DNA of 35,673 nt, taken from positions 1 through 35,673 of the forward strand of contig JAGBNO010000006.1 of the NCBI GenBank assembly GCA_017634355.1, read 5' to 3'. Positions 15,192 to 23,240 of this stretch are shown here, in pieces (within the stretch, counting starts at the first letter, position 1; every line of letters starts with the position of its first letter). A program made the position numbers and the translations under genes. The notes under the pieces were generated by a model that worked only from the letters and a program-made list of their open reading frames with translations, was not told where the DNA came from and searched no databases. Origin of the DNA: Lachnospiraceae bacterium. Its GTDB lineage: Bacteria > Bacillota > Clostridia > Lachnospirales > Lachnospiraceae.

Positions 15192-16070
15192 TCAAACACC
15201 ATAGGGCTCAGGCAGCTTAAACATATCGCCCAGTTTCCTGTCCCATTCAGGGGGATCGAAAAATTCATGGCCGCTGCCTGAAGTAAAGGTCATTTCCCCG
15301 AAATATATCTTCCCTTCTATCTCATAGAAATCCACTCTTACCTCGTTAAAGCCCCTTGCGAGCTTTTCCGAAAGTTCCTTCATCTTTTCCAGATTGACGG
15401 GCCGCTCTGGCTCTATATCCTTTTTAGGATACTGCAGCGTAAATGGCGCGGGATTCCATTGGAAATCAAATATGTTCCTGTGATGGGCCGTGTCCCTGTC
15501 ACTGTCTATCCATATATACCTGGCCTTGCCGCCCAGGACCAGTATCTTGTAGTCATATAGATAATGATCTTTTTCACTGATAAATTCTTCTATGACTATT
15601 CTGGGTTTTATTCCGCTATAGTGGAGCTGGTAGCCAAAGGAAAAGGCAAAATTTTTCTTAAGCCATTTATTGAATTTCTTCCTTGCGAGCTTTTTATCGA
15701 GACTGGCTTTATCCTTAACAATGATATTCCATCCCGACCCATGGTTTGCCTTCATCACAAAGCTTTCAGGGAGTTTGTCAAAATCTATGTCATCGAAACG
15801 CTCGTAGACACCGATGAGCGGTATCAGATATTCCTCCCCTATCTCATTCTTTATCCATTCCCGCACCAGATACTTATCCGAAAGCCTGGTCATCATAGGA
15901 TCCCTGTAGTAGAGCTTTATCCACTGCAGCTTTTCATTAAAGGTCTTTGGGTCATCGAGATTGAGTTCCTTTCCCGCGGCCTTTTTGTACCACTTTTTCA
16001 AAGCCCTGGGATAAAGTCTTTCAGGCATCAATAATTCATGATAATAGCCCAATGTTCCCCTGATGCTCAT
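15192..16070 (-). CDS. TupA-like ATP-grasp protein, copy 1
   Basis: 292 aa, full length for the family. Typical TupA-like blocks are TFNEKLQWIKLYYRDP (about 43-58), DKYLVREWIK, EEYLIPLIGVYE, FVMKANHGSGWNIIV (phosphate and ATP binding), IVIEEFI and the C-terminal VRVDFYEIEGKIYFGEMTFT with the acidic metal site. TupA was named from teichuronopeptide synthesis, where peptide and uronic-acid polymer are joined. Relatives are common in exopolysaccharide clusters. GGGG precedes the ATG at 16070 by 5 nt. It is a clear paralogue of the next gene (16109-16993), in tandem. Predicted role: cytoplasmic ligation of an amine or amino acid to a carboxylated sugar; this is inferred from family and context. 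Confidence 0.83.
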   Translation of the reverse strand: MSIRGTLGYYHELLMPERLYPRALKKWYKKAAGKELNLDDPKTFNEKLQWIKLYYRDPMMTRLSDKYLVREWIKNEIGEEYLIPLIGVYERFDDIDFDKLPESFVMKANHGSGWNIIVKDKASLDKKLARKKFNKWLKKNFAFSFGYQLHYSGIKPRIVIEEFISEKDHYLYDYKILVLGGKARYIWIDSDRDTAHHRNIFDFQWNPAPFTLQYPKKDIEPERPVNLEKMKELSEKLARGFNEVRVDFYEIEGKIYFGEMTFTSGSGHEFFDPPEWDRKLGDMFKLPEPYGV

Positions 16071-16108
16071 AATAACCCCGCTATACTGCGATCATGCCTT
16101 TTTCCCAT

Positions 16109-16993
16109 TCAATATGCCCCATCTGAACGCAAAGTCACAAGTTTTCCCAATTCTTCGTCCGTGCCTTCAGGATACCAGGTAAAATGCCCGCTGCTTGGCG
16201 TAAAGGTCATCTCCCCGAACTTTATGCTCCCATCGTCCAAATGGTACAGGTCTACCCTCACATAAGGGAAGCCTTTGCAGAGTATGGTAGCTACCTCGAC
16301 CATCTCTTCATAGTTTTTCGGTTTTGGGGGAAGCTCATCAAAGGTCGGATATGTCCCTGTCCTGTATGGGAGGTAGTTCCATTCCATATCGAAGAAAGCC
16401 TGCCTGACCTCCCCATCCCCCCTCTCTATATCGCCGCAGCATAAGGGCTTTCCATCGAAGCAGTGGAATTTGTAATCATATAATACATGGCCGCTGTTCT
16501 CTATATATTCTTCTATTATTATTTTCCTCTTGATTTTGTGATATTGCATCTGATAGCCGAAAACAAAAGAATGGTCCCTCGCCATCCACCTATTTACCTT
16601 TTTTTCAGCGGCTTTAATATCAAAACGGCTTTTGTCCCTGACTATTATATTCGTGTCGCTGGCGTGGTTGGTCTTTAGGACGAATTTAGAAGGAAGTGCG
16701 GCAAAGTCTATATCCTTAAATCTGTCATATACCCCTAAAAGCGGTATTAAATACTTTTCCCCTATTTTCTTTTTTATCCAGTCCTGTACGAGGTACTTGT
16801 CCGTCAAGCGGGTCATCTCATCCGTCACCCCATATAGCTTTATCCAGTTCAGCTTATCACAGAGGGTTACGGGGGGATTGAGGTGCAGCTCCCGCCCCGT
16901 ATTGCGCTTAAACCACTGTTTTAATGCTATAGGGCGCAAAAAAGCCGGCGTCAGCAATTCTTTTCCATATTCTAAATACTTATCGATCTCCAT
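16109..16993 (-). CDS. TupA-like ATP-grasp protein, copy 2
   Basis: 294 aa from the ATG at 16993; an in-frame TTG at 17008 is less likely. It has the same blocks as its downstream neighbour (LCDKLNWIKLYG, DKYLVQDWIK, EKYLIPLLGVYDRFKDIDF, FVLKTNHASDTNIIV, IIEEYIE, VRVDLYHLDDGSIKFGEMTF). The glycine in the ATP loop differs (HASDTN against HGSGWN), and the region after LYDYKF contains CC (LCCGDIERGDGE) where copy 1 has YIWIDSDRD. This divergence in the middle suggests different substrates for the two copies. It lies between copy 1 and the ABC ATPase gene, with 38- and 35-nt gaps. Confidence 0.82.
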   Translation of the reverse strand: MEIDKYLEYGKELLTPAFLRPIALKQWFKRNTGRELHLNPPVTLCDKLNWIKLYGVTDEMTRLTDKYLVQDWIKKKIGEKYLIPLLGVYDRFKDIDFAALPSKFVLKTNHASDTNIIVRDKSRFDIKAAEKKVNRWMARDHSFVFGYQMQYHKIKRKIIIEEYIENSGHVLYDYKFHCFDGKPLCCGDIERGDGEVRQAFFDMEWNYLPYRTGTYPTFDELPPKPKNYEEMVEVATILCKGFPYVRVDLYHLDDGSIKFGEMTFTPSSGHFTWYPEGTDEELGKLVTLRSDGAY

Positions 16994-17028
16994 AGTGTTT
17001 CCATCCAATTACAATTTACCGCAAAAAC

Positions 17029-17796
17029 TCAGCTGCCATCCCTTAGCATCTGGTTTAAGTGCCTCCACATTTCGCTGTATCCCTCTGACGCAGGAGTTAT
17101 GGGCTTTTTTAGCGGGTTATCCATGCTTTCCCTTATGTTTCCCTTTCTCCCCATTACCATTATCCTGTTTCCGAGGGAGATGGCCTCCTGTATATTGTGG
17201 GTAATAAAGAGCACGGTCATGCCCTCGCCCTCTTTAATACGGAGAAGCTCGTCCTGCATCTGGTTACGGCTCATGGCATCCAGCGCCGCAAAGGGCTCGT
17301 CCATGAGAACTATCCGGGGCTTCAGCGCCATGGCCCTCGCTATTGCCACCCTCTGCTTCATGCCGCCGGAGAGCTGGTGGGGATAATAGTCCCTGTAGTC
17401 AATGAGCCCTACCTTCTCCAGGTAGAGCTCAGCCCTGCCCCTGGCCTCTTCTCTGTCTTTTATGCCATTTATCTTCAGGGCATACATAATATTCTTGATG
17501 ACGGTCTTCCATGGAAAAAGCTGGTTAAACTCCTGAAATACCATTATCCTGTCAGAGCCGGGACCGGTTACCCCTTTCCCGTCTATCTCTATCGTCCCCT
17601 CATACCTCTCAAATCCCGCTATGCATCTAATGAGAGTGGATTTGCCGCAGCCTGAAGGGCCCAGTATACATAGGAAGTCCTCAGCAAAAAGGTCAAAGCC
17701 TATCTTGTCGAGGACCAGCGTGGCAGGGTTATCATATTCTTTATAGAGCGCATCTATATGAAGCAAAGGCCTTCCGTTCAATGGACCATCCCCCAT
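17029..17796 (-). CDS. ABC importer ATPase, SsuB/TauB type
   Basis: 255 aa. Walker A GPSGCGKST (46-54), Q-loop FQEF (87-90), signature LSGGMKQ (142-148), Walker B RIVLMDEP (161-168), D-loop ALD and a His switch in FITHN (about 196-200) are all intact. It belongs to the nitrate/sulfonate/taurine class. The ATG at 17796 overlaps the permease gene by 19 nt without a clear ribosome binding site, so an alternative TTG six codons in, with GGGGGAT upstream, is possible. Next downstream is a TupA-like gene, which is unusual company for this transporter class. Confidence 0.9.
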   Translation of the reverse strand: MGDGPLNGRPLLHIDALYKEYDNPATLVLDKIGFDLFAEDFLCILGPSGCGKSTLIRCIAGFERYEGTIEIDGKGVTGPGSDRIMVFQEFNQLFPWKTVIKNIMYALKINGIKDREEARGRAELYLEKVGLIDYRDYYPHQLSGGMKQRVAIARAMALKPRIVLMDEPFAALDAMSRNQMQDELLRIKEGEGMTVLFITHNIQEAISLGNRIMVMGRKGNIRESMDNPLKKPITPASEGYSEMWRHLNQMLRDGS

Positions 17797-18542
17797 TTGG
17801 CAACTGTATTTTTCTCTATTATGCGGAAGATCCCATATTCCACAATTAAACCTATCAGCACGATTACTACAATGGTCGCAAAAATCCCTGCTATGTCGAG
17901 GTTCGTGCGCCTGTCAGTTATATAATAGCCTATGCCCAAGGCGCTGCCCCCAAAGACCATCTCGGCGCTTATAAGGCCCCTCCAGGCCCTGGCCCAGCCC
18001 AGCTTTATTCCGGAAAAGAGCCTCTCAAAGGAAGCAGGGAGATATACCCCTGATATGAGCCCTATGCCATTTAAACCAAAGTTCCTGCCAACTTCCACAT
18101 ATATCTTCGGCACTGCCTTGAAGCCGTCTATAATGCTTCTGGACATGGGCCATATACAGGAGTGTATCACCATGAAGATAATGGCCTCGTCTCCTATGCC
18201 CAGCCACAGTATTGCGACAGGGATTAAGGCAATGCCGGGTATCAGGTCAAACATGCAGACTATCATATTGTATACGGCAGCCATATTTTCATTGATGGAA
18301 AAGAGGCTGGACAATATGAAAGCCAGAAAAACCCCTATACACAGGCCCGAAACAAGGAGCTTAAGGGAGTGCAGCGCCATGGCGGGCAGCCCCCTCTTTG
18401 TGAAGGCCTCCACGATTGCCTTCCCTATGGTTGGAATAGAGGGAAAGAGCATTTTGGGCCATATCTTCATATTGTAAAGGAGCTGCCACAAAAGCAGGGC
18501 CGCTATAATAAAAGCAAGCTGGGATAAGAGCTTCTTATTCAT
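17778..18542 (-). CDS. ABC importer permease, SsuC/TauC type
   Basis: 254 aa with about six membrane segments. The cytoplasmic EAA-type loop is at about residues 180-205 (KLGWARAWRGLISAEMVFG), as in SsuC/TauC permeases. The start ATG at 18542 lies 7 nt after the stop of the binding-protein gene, whose last codons supply AAGGGAG. Together with the flanking genes it makes a complete three-part importer. The substrate is not visible in the permease. Confidence 0.88.
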   Translation of the reverse strand: MNKKLLSQLAFIIAALLLWQLLYNMKIWPKMLFPSIPTIGKAIVEAFTKRGLPAMALHSLKLLVSGLCIGVFLAFILSSLFSINENMAAVYNMIVCMFDLIPGIALIPVAILWLGIGDEAIIFMVIHSCIWPMSRSIIDGFKAVPKIYVEVGRNFGLNGIGLISGVYLPASFERLFSGIKLGWARAWRGLISAEMVFGGSALGIGYYITDRRTNLDIAGIFATIVVIVLIGLIVEYGIFRIIEKNTVAKWGMVH

Positions 18543-18549
18543 GCAAAAA

Positions 18550-19629
18550 TCAGTCTCCCTTTACGCCTTCATATACTAAATCAGCTATGGAAGACGGTCC
18601 CTCGTCCAAAAAGCCCTCTTCCACCATGAAGCCCGCCATATTCATTACGCCCTTAAGCTCTGTGGAATATGAAGACCTCTCATCCTGCATCCATTCAAGT
18701 ATCTCATCAGGCGTTGCATCATAGCCCTCAGAAAGGATATCCGCAGTCTCCTTGGGATGCTCGCTTATATACTGGTCCGCCTTATCCACTGCCGCAAGTA
18801 TGGCGGCATATACCTCAGGCTTTTCATTTTTAAGCTTCTCAGGCACTACTGAGACGAGGGCCGTATTCTCCTTGGGCCAGACAGAAGGGTCTACGTCCAG
18901 CTCATGTATCTCCACTTCCTTATTCGAGGTCTCCATGAAATTATACGGTGAAATGACCATCTGACAGGGAACTGCGCCAGAGAGCATGGCCGCATAGCCA
19001 TCTGCGTTGCCGAGCTTGGTGAGATTGGCATCCAAGGCCCTCGCATCCCCCAGCTCTTTTTTAGCAGCCATGGCGAGCAGTATGTGGGGCTGGCTGTTTA
19101 TATTGGTAATGGCTATCTGGTCCTCAGGGCCTATATCAGAGAGCTTCTTTATCTCGCTCTTATTGGAAAGTATCGCATAGGGCTGGGCCGCGAGGCCAAA
19201 GGCTATTTTATAAGGGCTGCCTGCCATTATGCCTGTTACCGCCACGGGTACTCCCATGGAGCCCACATCCAGATTGCCTGAGATTAGGGCTTCATTGACC
19301 TCTGCACCATTACTCATCTCCACCCAGTTCACCTTTATATCCCCAGGATACTCATTTTCTATGAGTTTTAAATCCCTCATTACAAGGAGGGGAGCATAGC
19401 CTATGCTGGACTGGTAGTTTATGGTGATCTCCTCTGCGGCCGCGCCGCTGCCGGCATCCTTTGCGCCGTCCGTAGCACCCTCAGCCTGTTCTTCGGCTTC
19501 CTGCTTAGCGACCTCATCACTTTTCGCTCCTGCCGCACCTCCTTCAGTCCCTCCGCCGGAACAAGCCGACATAAGAAACGCCATCACAGTCATCATAATC
19601 ACAGTTAATACGCATTTGAAGCTTTTCAT
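18550..19629 (-). CDS. Substrate-binding lipoprotein, NMT1/SsuA type
   Basis: 359 aa. The N-terminus is a lipoprotein signal with lipobox LMSAC, so the mature protein starts at Cys23 and is anchored to the outer face of the membrane. A low-complexity Gly/Ala/Glu linker follows to about residue 68. The NMT1/SsuA-like fold begins at ITINYQSSIGYAPLLVMRDL, with the typical ALISGNLDVGSMGVP. This family binds aliphatic sulfonates, taurine, nitrate or thiamine precursors such as HMP. AGGAGG precedes the ATG by 8-9 nt. The gene follows the GldA-like gene, and the three importer genes plus that dehydrogenase form one run. Substrate unknown; an aminosulfonate such as taurine would fit the ATP-grasp hypothesis, but a nutrient role is equally possible. 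Confidence 0.88.
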   Translation of the reverse strand: MKSFKCVLTVIMMTVMAFLMSACSGGGTEGGAAGAKSDEVAKQEAEEQAEGATDGAKDAGSGAAAEEITINYQSSIGYAPLLVMRDLKLIENEYPGDIKVNWVEMSNGAEVNEALISGNLDVGSMGVPVAVTGIMAGSPYKIAFGLAAQPYAILSNKSEIKKLSDIGPEDQIAITNINSQPHILLAMAAKKELGDARALDANLTKLGNADGYAAMLSGAVPCQMVISPYNFMETSNKEVEIHELDVDPSVWPKENTALVSVVPEKLKNEKPEVYAAILAAVDKADQYISEHPKETADILSEGYDATPDEILEWMQDERSSYSTELKGVMNMAGFMVEEGFLDEGPSSIADLVYEGVKGD

Positions 19630-19675
19630 TAAAGTTTCCTCCTCTAGTGGAAAGGTTTCTCACTACCTTTCATAT

Positions 19676-20773
19676 TCAGCCACATTCAGCTGCTTTACGG
19701 GACTTGACTGTTCCGGCCAATTCATCTGCAGAAAGCATTGCGGCTACTATCTCCTCCGGATCCCACTTCACATGGCCAAATTCCCTTTTTATCTCATTTG
19801 CCAGTGCAAGCAGGGTCTTTTTATCTTCTGCATCCAGCCCCAGATCCGGCAGTGTAAAGGCATTGCCGTACTTGTCAAACAGCCTGACCGTATTCTCTAT
19901 ATACTCCCTATCTTTTCCTTCCAGAAAAAGCTGGGTGAGTATGCCAAAAGCTACTTTTTCACCATGCATCCTATGCCTGGTGGCAGGAAATCTCGCAGAA
20001 ATGTGGTAAAAGGGATGCGCAAAACAATATCCCCCCGTTTCAGTCTGAAATGCTCCTGCAAAGCCTGCCAGATAAACTATGGAATCCACAACATCCTTTG
20101 CAGGCTGGGCGAAAACCCTTTCTTTCGCATCGCGGAGCGCTCTGAAAACATTTTCCTCCAACCTGTCAAAAGCGAGCTTTGAAGCATGAAGAGCCATATC
20201 CATGTGCAGGGCACTGGTATCACTTTCATAGACGGGCTTCACTTCATAATATTTGGCAAAAGTATCCACCACGCCGGAAAAGAGGTACCTATCCGGTGTG
20301 GAAAGCATTATCCCCGTATCCGCTAAAACAAGCTCCGGAGAGCGATCAAGCAAAATCCTGCCCACGTATGCTCCCTCGTCATCATATTCTATCACAAGGG
20401 CAGCATAGGCGGCACAGGTAGCCGCTACGGTAGGTATGGTTATTACAGACACCCCCGCATACATGGCGGCGGCCTTTGCCGTATCCAATGCCCTGCCCCC
20501 GCCCAGGGCTATTATACAGTCTGAATCTGTTTCTTTCAAAAGCTGGGAATAATGCCTGAACTGACGATCAGATGGAAATCCGGAGAAGGTCTCTACATTT
20601 TCATGTGCTATGCCCTGACTGGTAAGCGCCTCCTTCAAGGCGGGCAGGCCTGCTTTCAGAGCCCTGCTTCCTCCTATTATCAGGGGTTTTTTCGTAAATT
20701 TGGCTATGCGCTCTGCCGACGCGGCAATGACCCCATATCCACTGTAGTATTCTTTTGGATTTTTAATAAACAT
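19676..20773 (-). CDS. Iron/zinc-containing alcohol dehydrogenase, GldA-like
   Basis: 365 aa from the ATG at 20773 (MFIKNP); an in-frame TTG five codons upstream is possible, and neither has a strong ribosome binding site. GGGRALDTAK (NAD binding; GGGK in classical GldA), TIPTVAATCAAY, then metal ligands in GVVDTFAKYYE (Asp), YCFAHPFYH (His) and HRMHGEKVAFG (His) mark the glycerol-dehydrogenase family. It oxidises or reduces a small polyol, ketol or aldehyde with NAD. The GGGR variation suggests a substrate other than glycerol. It sits at the 5' end of the importer run, 46 nt before the binding protein gene, so it probably acts on or produces the compound handled by this gene group. Confidence 0.85.
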   Translation of the reverse strand: MFIKNPKEYYSGYGVIAASAERIAKFTKKPLIIGGSRALKAGLPALKEALTSQGIAHENVETFSGFPSDRQFRHYSQLLKETDSDCIIALGGGRALDTAKAAAMYAGVSVITIPTVAATCAAYAALVIEYDDEGAYVGRILLDRSPELVLADTGIMLSTPDRYLFSGVVDTFAKYYEVKPVYESDTSALHMDMALHASKLAFDRLEENVFRALRDAKERVFAQPAKDVVDSIVYLAGFAGAFQTETGGYCFAHPFYHISARFPATRHRMHGEKVAFGILTQLFLEGKDREYIENTVRLFDKYGNAFTLPDLGLDAEDKKTLLALANEIKREFGHVKWDPEEIVAAMLSADELAGTVKSRKAAECG

Positions 20774-20806
20774 TTTCTGAAATCTCAATTTGTCTGTATG
20801 TAATTA

Positions 20807-20874
20807 GGATCTGTCACGAATCAATCTATACATCTTGCTTGTTTATTTTTCCGATAGCTTCGTCAGAAAGCCGC
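20807..20874. repeat. Half copy of the 5804-5959 palindromic element
   Basis: The 68 bases align without gaps to the left end of the element at about 5803-5870: both contain CTGT, then TATAYATCTTGCTTGT and TTTCCGAT in the same spacing, with scattered mismatches. The matching right arm is absent, so only one arm is present. It lies between the ATPgrasp_ST gene and the GldA-like gene. Confidence 0.6.
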
Positions 20875-20881
20875 ACCGTAC

Positions 20882-22066
20882 TTATTCAAATCGCAGTCTG
20901 TCATAGAGCGCTTTGACACCCTCCAGTGTCGGATGCTGCTGCATTGCGACACCTCCACCGGGGTTACCCTCTATGAATATAATGGAAGAATCGGCCCCAA
21001 CGGCAATATCCCAGCCAATATAGCGAATATTCGGGATTTTCCTGTGGGCTTTTTTCACATTTGAAATAATGGCCTTCCATTCCGGCACCCGCATTCCGAT
21101 GATGGTTTTTCCGCTACGGGGGTGGACATAGACTGACTTACCCTCAAAATCTATGGCGGCGCTGTCAACTATCCCGCTCTTCACATCCACCTTTGCTACA
21201 TATCCTCCGCTGTGGACATTATCCACATCCGCAGTTCCATTTCCTATCCGGATAAGCGAATTTGTAATGACAGCTCCCTTGCGTTTTGTATACACGCTGA
21301 ATATTCTTATAGTATTTACAGAGGCCGGATTCAGTTCATCTAATAAAGGATGCTGTTTTACAACTTCTTCCGCAATGAGCTGTTGTCCTCTTAAAAAGCC
21401 GTACAGCCGTTTGCGTTCCTCTTCTCCTGAAAGCTTGTATATCTTTATGCCGTGTCCCCCTGAGCCATCCAGAGGTTTAACTATTACTCTGTCCATATCC
21501 TTTGAAAAATTATTCCAATCCTCAAAGGACATGTGCTCTGCGAGTATCCATTTCCGTTTGACAAAGTCACTGAAAAACGCATTGAACTTTCCCTTGTTGC
21601 TGAGAAGGGGAATCTCGTTCTTTACTACTTTTTTATCACTGAAATTGTAAAACTCTATGAGCTTATGGAAATAGCCCTCTGTCACAAAGGTCTTTCTCTT
21701 ATTATGCTTAAATTCATAGAACCTGTATGCCAGATAATCGTGTGCATCCAGTCCCGGATAAACAAATCTGGAAAAAAAATAATCAAGATAATGGACTATC
21801 CTCCAACATTTGCCTGCATCCGGCCTGAATTTTTTTATTGCCACGCTCCAGGACCTTACTCTTTTCAAATTCGTCTCAAAGTAAGCTTTTTCTATAGAAT
21901 GTGCTTCATACAGCCTGTAGTCAAAGTAATCCCTGGCAGGCACCTTATATCTCAGCCTGTAATAGAGATATTTTAAGTAATCCCGCACCTTGATCCCCGA
22001 TTTTTTCTTTCGGGCAGAGGAATTAAATTCAGTCTGTATCTCGATGATCTTTTTCAATGCTTCCAT
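20882..22066 (-). CDS. Sugar-transfer-associated ATP-grasp ligase (ATPgrasp_ST), second copy
   Basis: 394 aa. The N-terminal half is basic and rich in Tyr, Arg and Lys. The ATP-grasp core begins at VIVKPLDGSGGHGIKIY (about 193-209), continues through LIAEEVV, NTIRIFSVY and HSGGYVAKVDV, and ends with YIGWDIAVGADSS and FIEGNPGGGV, where E and N bind metal. It is the same family as 14069-15190 but not close to it outside the core. AGAGG precedes the ATG at 22066. It follows the GT2 gene by 15 nt, so glycosyl transfer and ligation may act on one substrate. Confidence 0.8.
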   Translation of the reverse strand: MEALKKIIEIQTEFNSSARKKKSGIKVRDYLKYLYYRLRYKVPARDYFDYRLYEAHSIEKAYFETNLKRVRSWSVAIKKFRPDAGKCWRIVHYLDYFFSRFVYPGLDAHDYLAYRFYEFKHNKRKTFVTEGYFHKLIEFYNFSDKKVVKNEIPLLSNKGKFNAFFSDFVKRKWILAEHMSFEDWNNFSKDMDRVIVKPLDGSGGHGIKIYKLSGEEERKRLYGFLRGQQLIAEEVVKQHPLLDELNPASVNTIRIFSVYTKRKGAVITNSLIRIGNGTADVDNVHSGGYVAKVDVKSGIVDSAAIDFEGKSVYVHPRSGKTIIGMRVPEWKAIISNVKKAHRKIPNIRYIGWDIAVGADSSIIFIEGNPGGGVAMQQHPTLEGVKALYDRLRFE

Positions 22067-22081
22067 TTTTGCCTCTTTATG

Positions 22082-23074
22082 TTACCCCTGTTTTTTCTTA
22101 AGCAGTTTCCTTCCAGTATACTTTCTCTTAAAATTCCTCAATTTAAACCTGGCCTGCTTCAGCATCAGGGGAGGCGATGTGAATAATGCCTTTAAATACC
22201 AGCATACTGCGGAAATAAAGTAAGCTGGAACCCTCTCCTTTTTAAATCCCTGCAGATAATAATGCCCCTTGTGGAAAAAAATGTTGAATTCAGCTCGCCT
22301 GTTTCCATCAATATCATCTTTATATCTCTCATAGATGGCATCATGCCCTTTCAGGCAGTTCCTCCAATTTTTGGATATCTGCTTAATCCCGAAATTATTA
22401 TAATAGATGTACAGGGGTTCAGGAATTCCAGCCAGCGGATAGTTCTTGCTGAGGCGTATCCACATCTCATAATCCTGCCTTGCGGGGAGAGACTCATCAA
22501 AAAGCCCGCACTTCTCAAAGGCCTCCACCCTTATCACAGCCTGGGATGTTGTCCCTATGTAGTCGTCCTCCAATAGCTCCCTGTATGACAATTCCCTGTG
22601 AAAAGTATTCTTCCATATCTGCAGCCTTCGATCCGGATGGTACATATTGTTCACAGCATAGCCGTCTGTGTAGCACATCCCTATCTCCGGCCGTGCCTCT
22701 AATAGGTAAATCTGTTTTGTGAGTTTCCCCGGAAGCCACTCATCGTCATCGTCCAGGAAAGCCACATACTTTCCTTTTGCATGCCTAATGCCGGTATTTC
22801 TCGCTTTCTGCGAGCCATGCCCTCCTTCCGTCCTCAGTACGGATATATTATCTGAAAGTCCTGATAATCCTTTGAGGCCATCTGAATACTTGAAGGAATC
22901 AGGTCCCCTGTTATCATCAACTATCAATATTTCCTTATTTGGATAATCCTGAATTAATATGCTTTTTAAGGCCCTCTCCACAATCTCAGGTTCTCTCAGA
23001 TAGCTTGTCACTATGCAGCTCACGAGAGCAGGCTTATATGTTGTATTTTCAGTATTTACCCCCATACCGCCCAT
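22082..23074 (-). CDS. Family 2 glycosyltransferase (GT-A)
   Basis: 330 aa. CIVTSYLREPEIVERALKSI, VDDNRGPD and the metal-binding FLDDDDEWLP are the standard GT2 elements, and LPARQDYEMWIRLSK is the usual acceptor/catalytic helix. There is no membrane segment, so it acts on the cytoplasmic face. The start may be the ATG at 23074 or the fourth codon (23065); AAGGAG lies only 2 nt before the first, which favours the second. The donor sugar is not readable from the motifs. It heads the run that continues with ATPgrasp_ST, GldA-like and the importer. Confidence 0.85.
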   Translation of the reverse strand: MGGMGVNTENTTYKPALVSCIVTSYLREPEIVERALKSILIQDYPNKEILIVDDNRGPDSFKYSDGLKGLSGLSDNISVLRTEGGHGSQKARNTGIRHAKGKYVAFLDDDDEWLPGKLTKQIYLLEARPEIGMCYTDGYAVNNMYHPDRRLQIWKNTFHRELSYRELLEDDYIGTTSQAVIRVEAFEKCGLFDESLPARQDYEMWIRLSKNYPLAGIPEPLYIYYNNFGIKQISKNWRNCLKGHDAIYERYKDDIDGNRRAEFNIFFHKGHYYLQGFKKERVPAYFISAVCWYLKALFTSPPLMLKQARFKLRNFKRKYTGRKLLKKKQG

Positions 23075-23096
23075 AACTCCTTAAAAAACAAACTGC

Positions 23097-23123
23097 AACT
23101 AAAAAAGGCAATCTTTTTTAGTT
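23097..23123. terminator. A/T-rich 11-bp hairpin between GT39 and GT2 genes
   Basis: AACTAAAAAAG, loop GCAAT, CTTTTTTAGTT is a perfect 11-bp stem. On the minus strand a T-rich run (TTTGTTTTTT) follows about 6 nt later and then the AAGGAG of the GT2 gene, so it may be a weak terminator or attenuator between the right and centre groups. The stem is poor in G/C, hence modest confidence. Confidence 0.4.
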
Positions 23124-23240
23124 TATCACAAAAACACATTCTACACAACAAATCATAAAGGTCATGAGCCAAAACTGAACGCTACTTTGAAATGCTATAA
23201 GAACAATGTCTCCCGCAAACCCAATATCTGACTAACTTCT

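Noticed and set aside
17029..19629. Reading the ABC system as a polysaccharide exporter (Wzm/Wzt type)
   Set aside because: The set includes a lipobox binding protein of the NMT1 type and an SsuC-type permease with an EAA loop, so it is an importer of small molecules.
19646..19664. Hairpin AGTGGAAA..TTTCTCACT before the binding-protein gene
   Set aside because: The loop would be only two bases and the stem has a bulge; the usable stem is about 5-6 bp, and no U-tract follows.
19676..20773. Glycerol-1-phosphate dehydrogenase (AraM/EgsA) for the dehydrogenase
   Set aside because: The metal motifs, HGEKVAFG block and length are those of GldA; the EgsA-specific pattern is not apparent.
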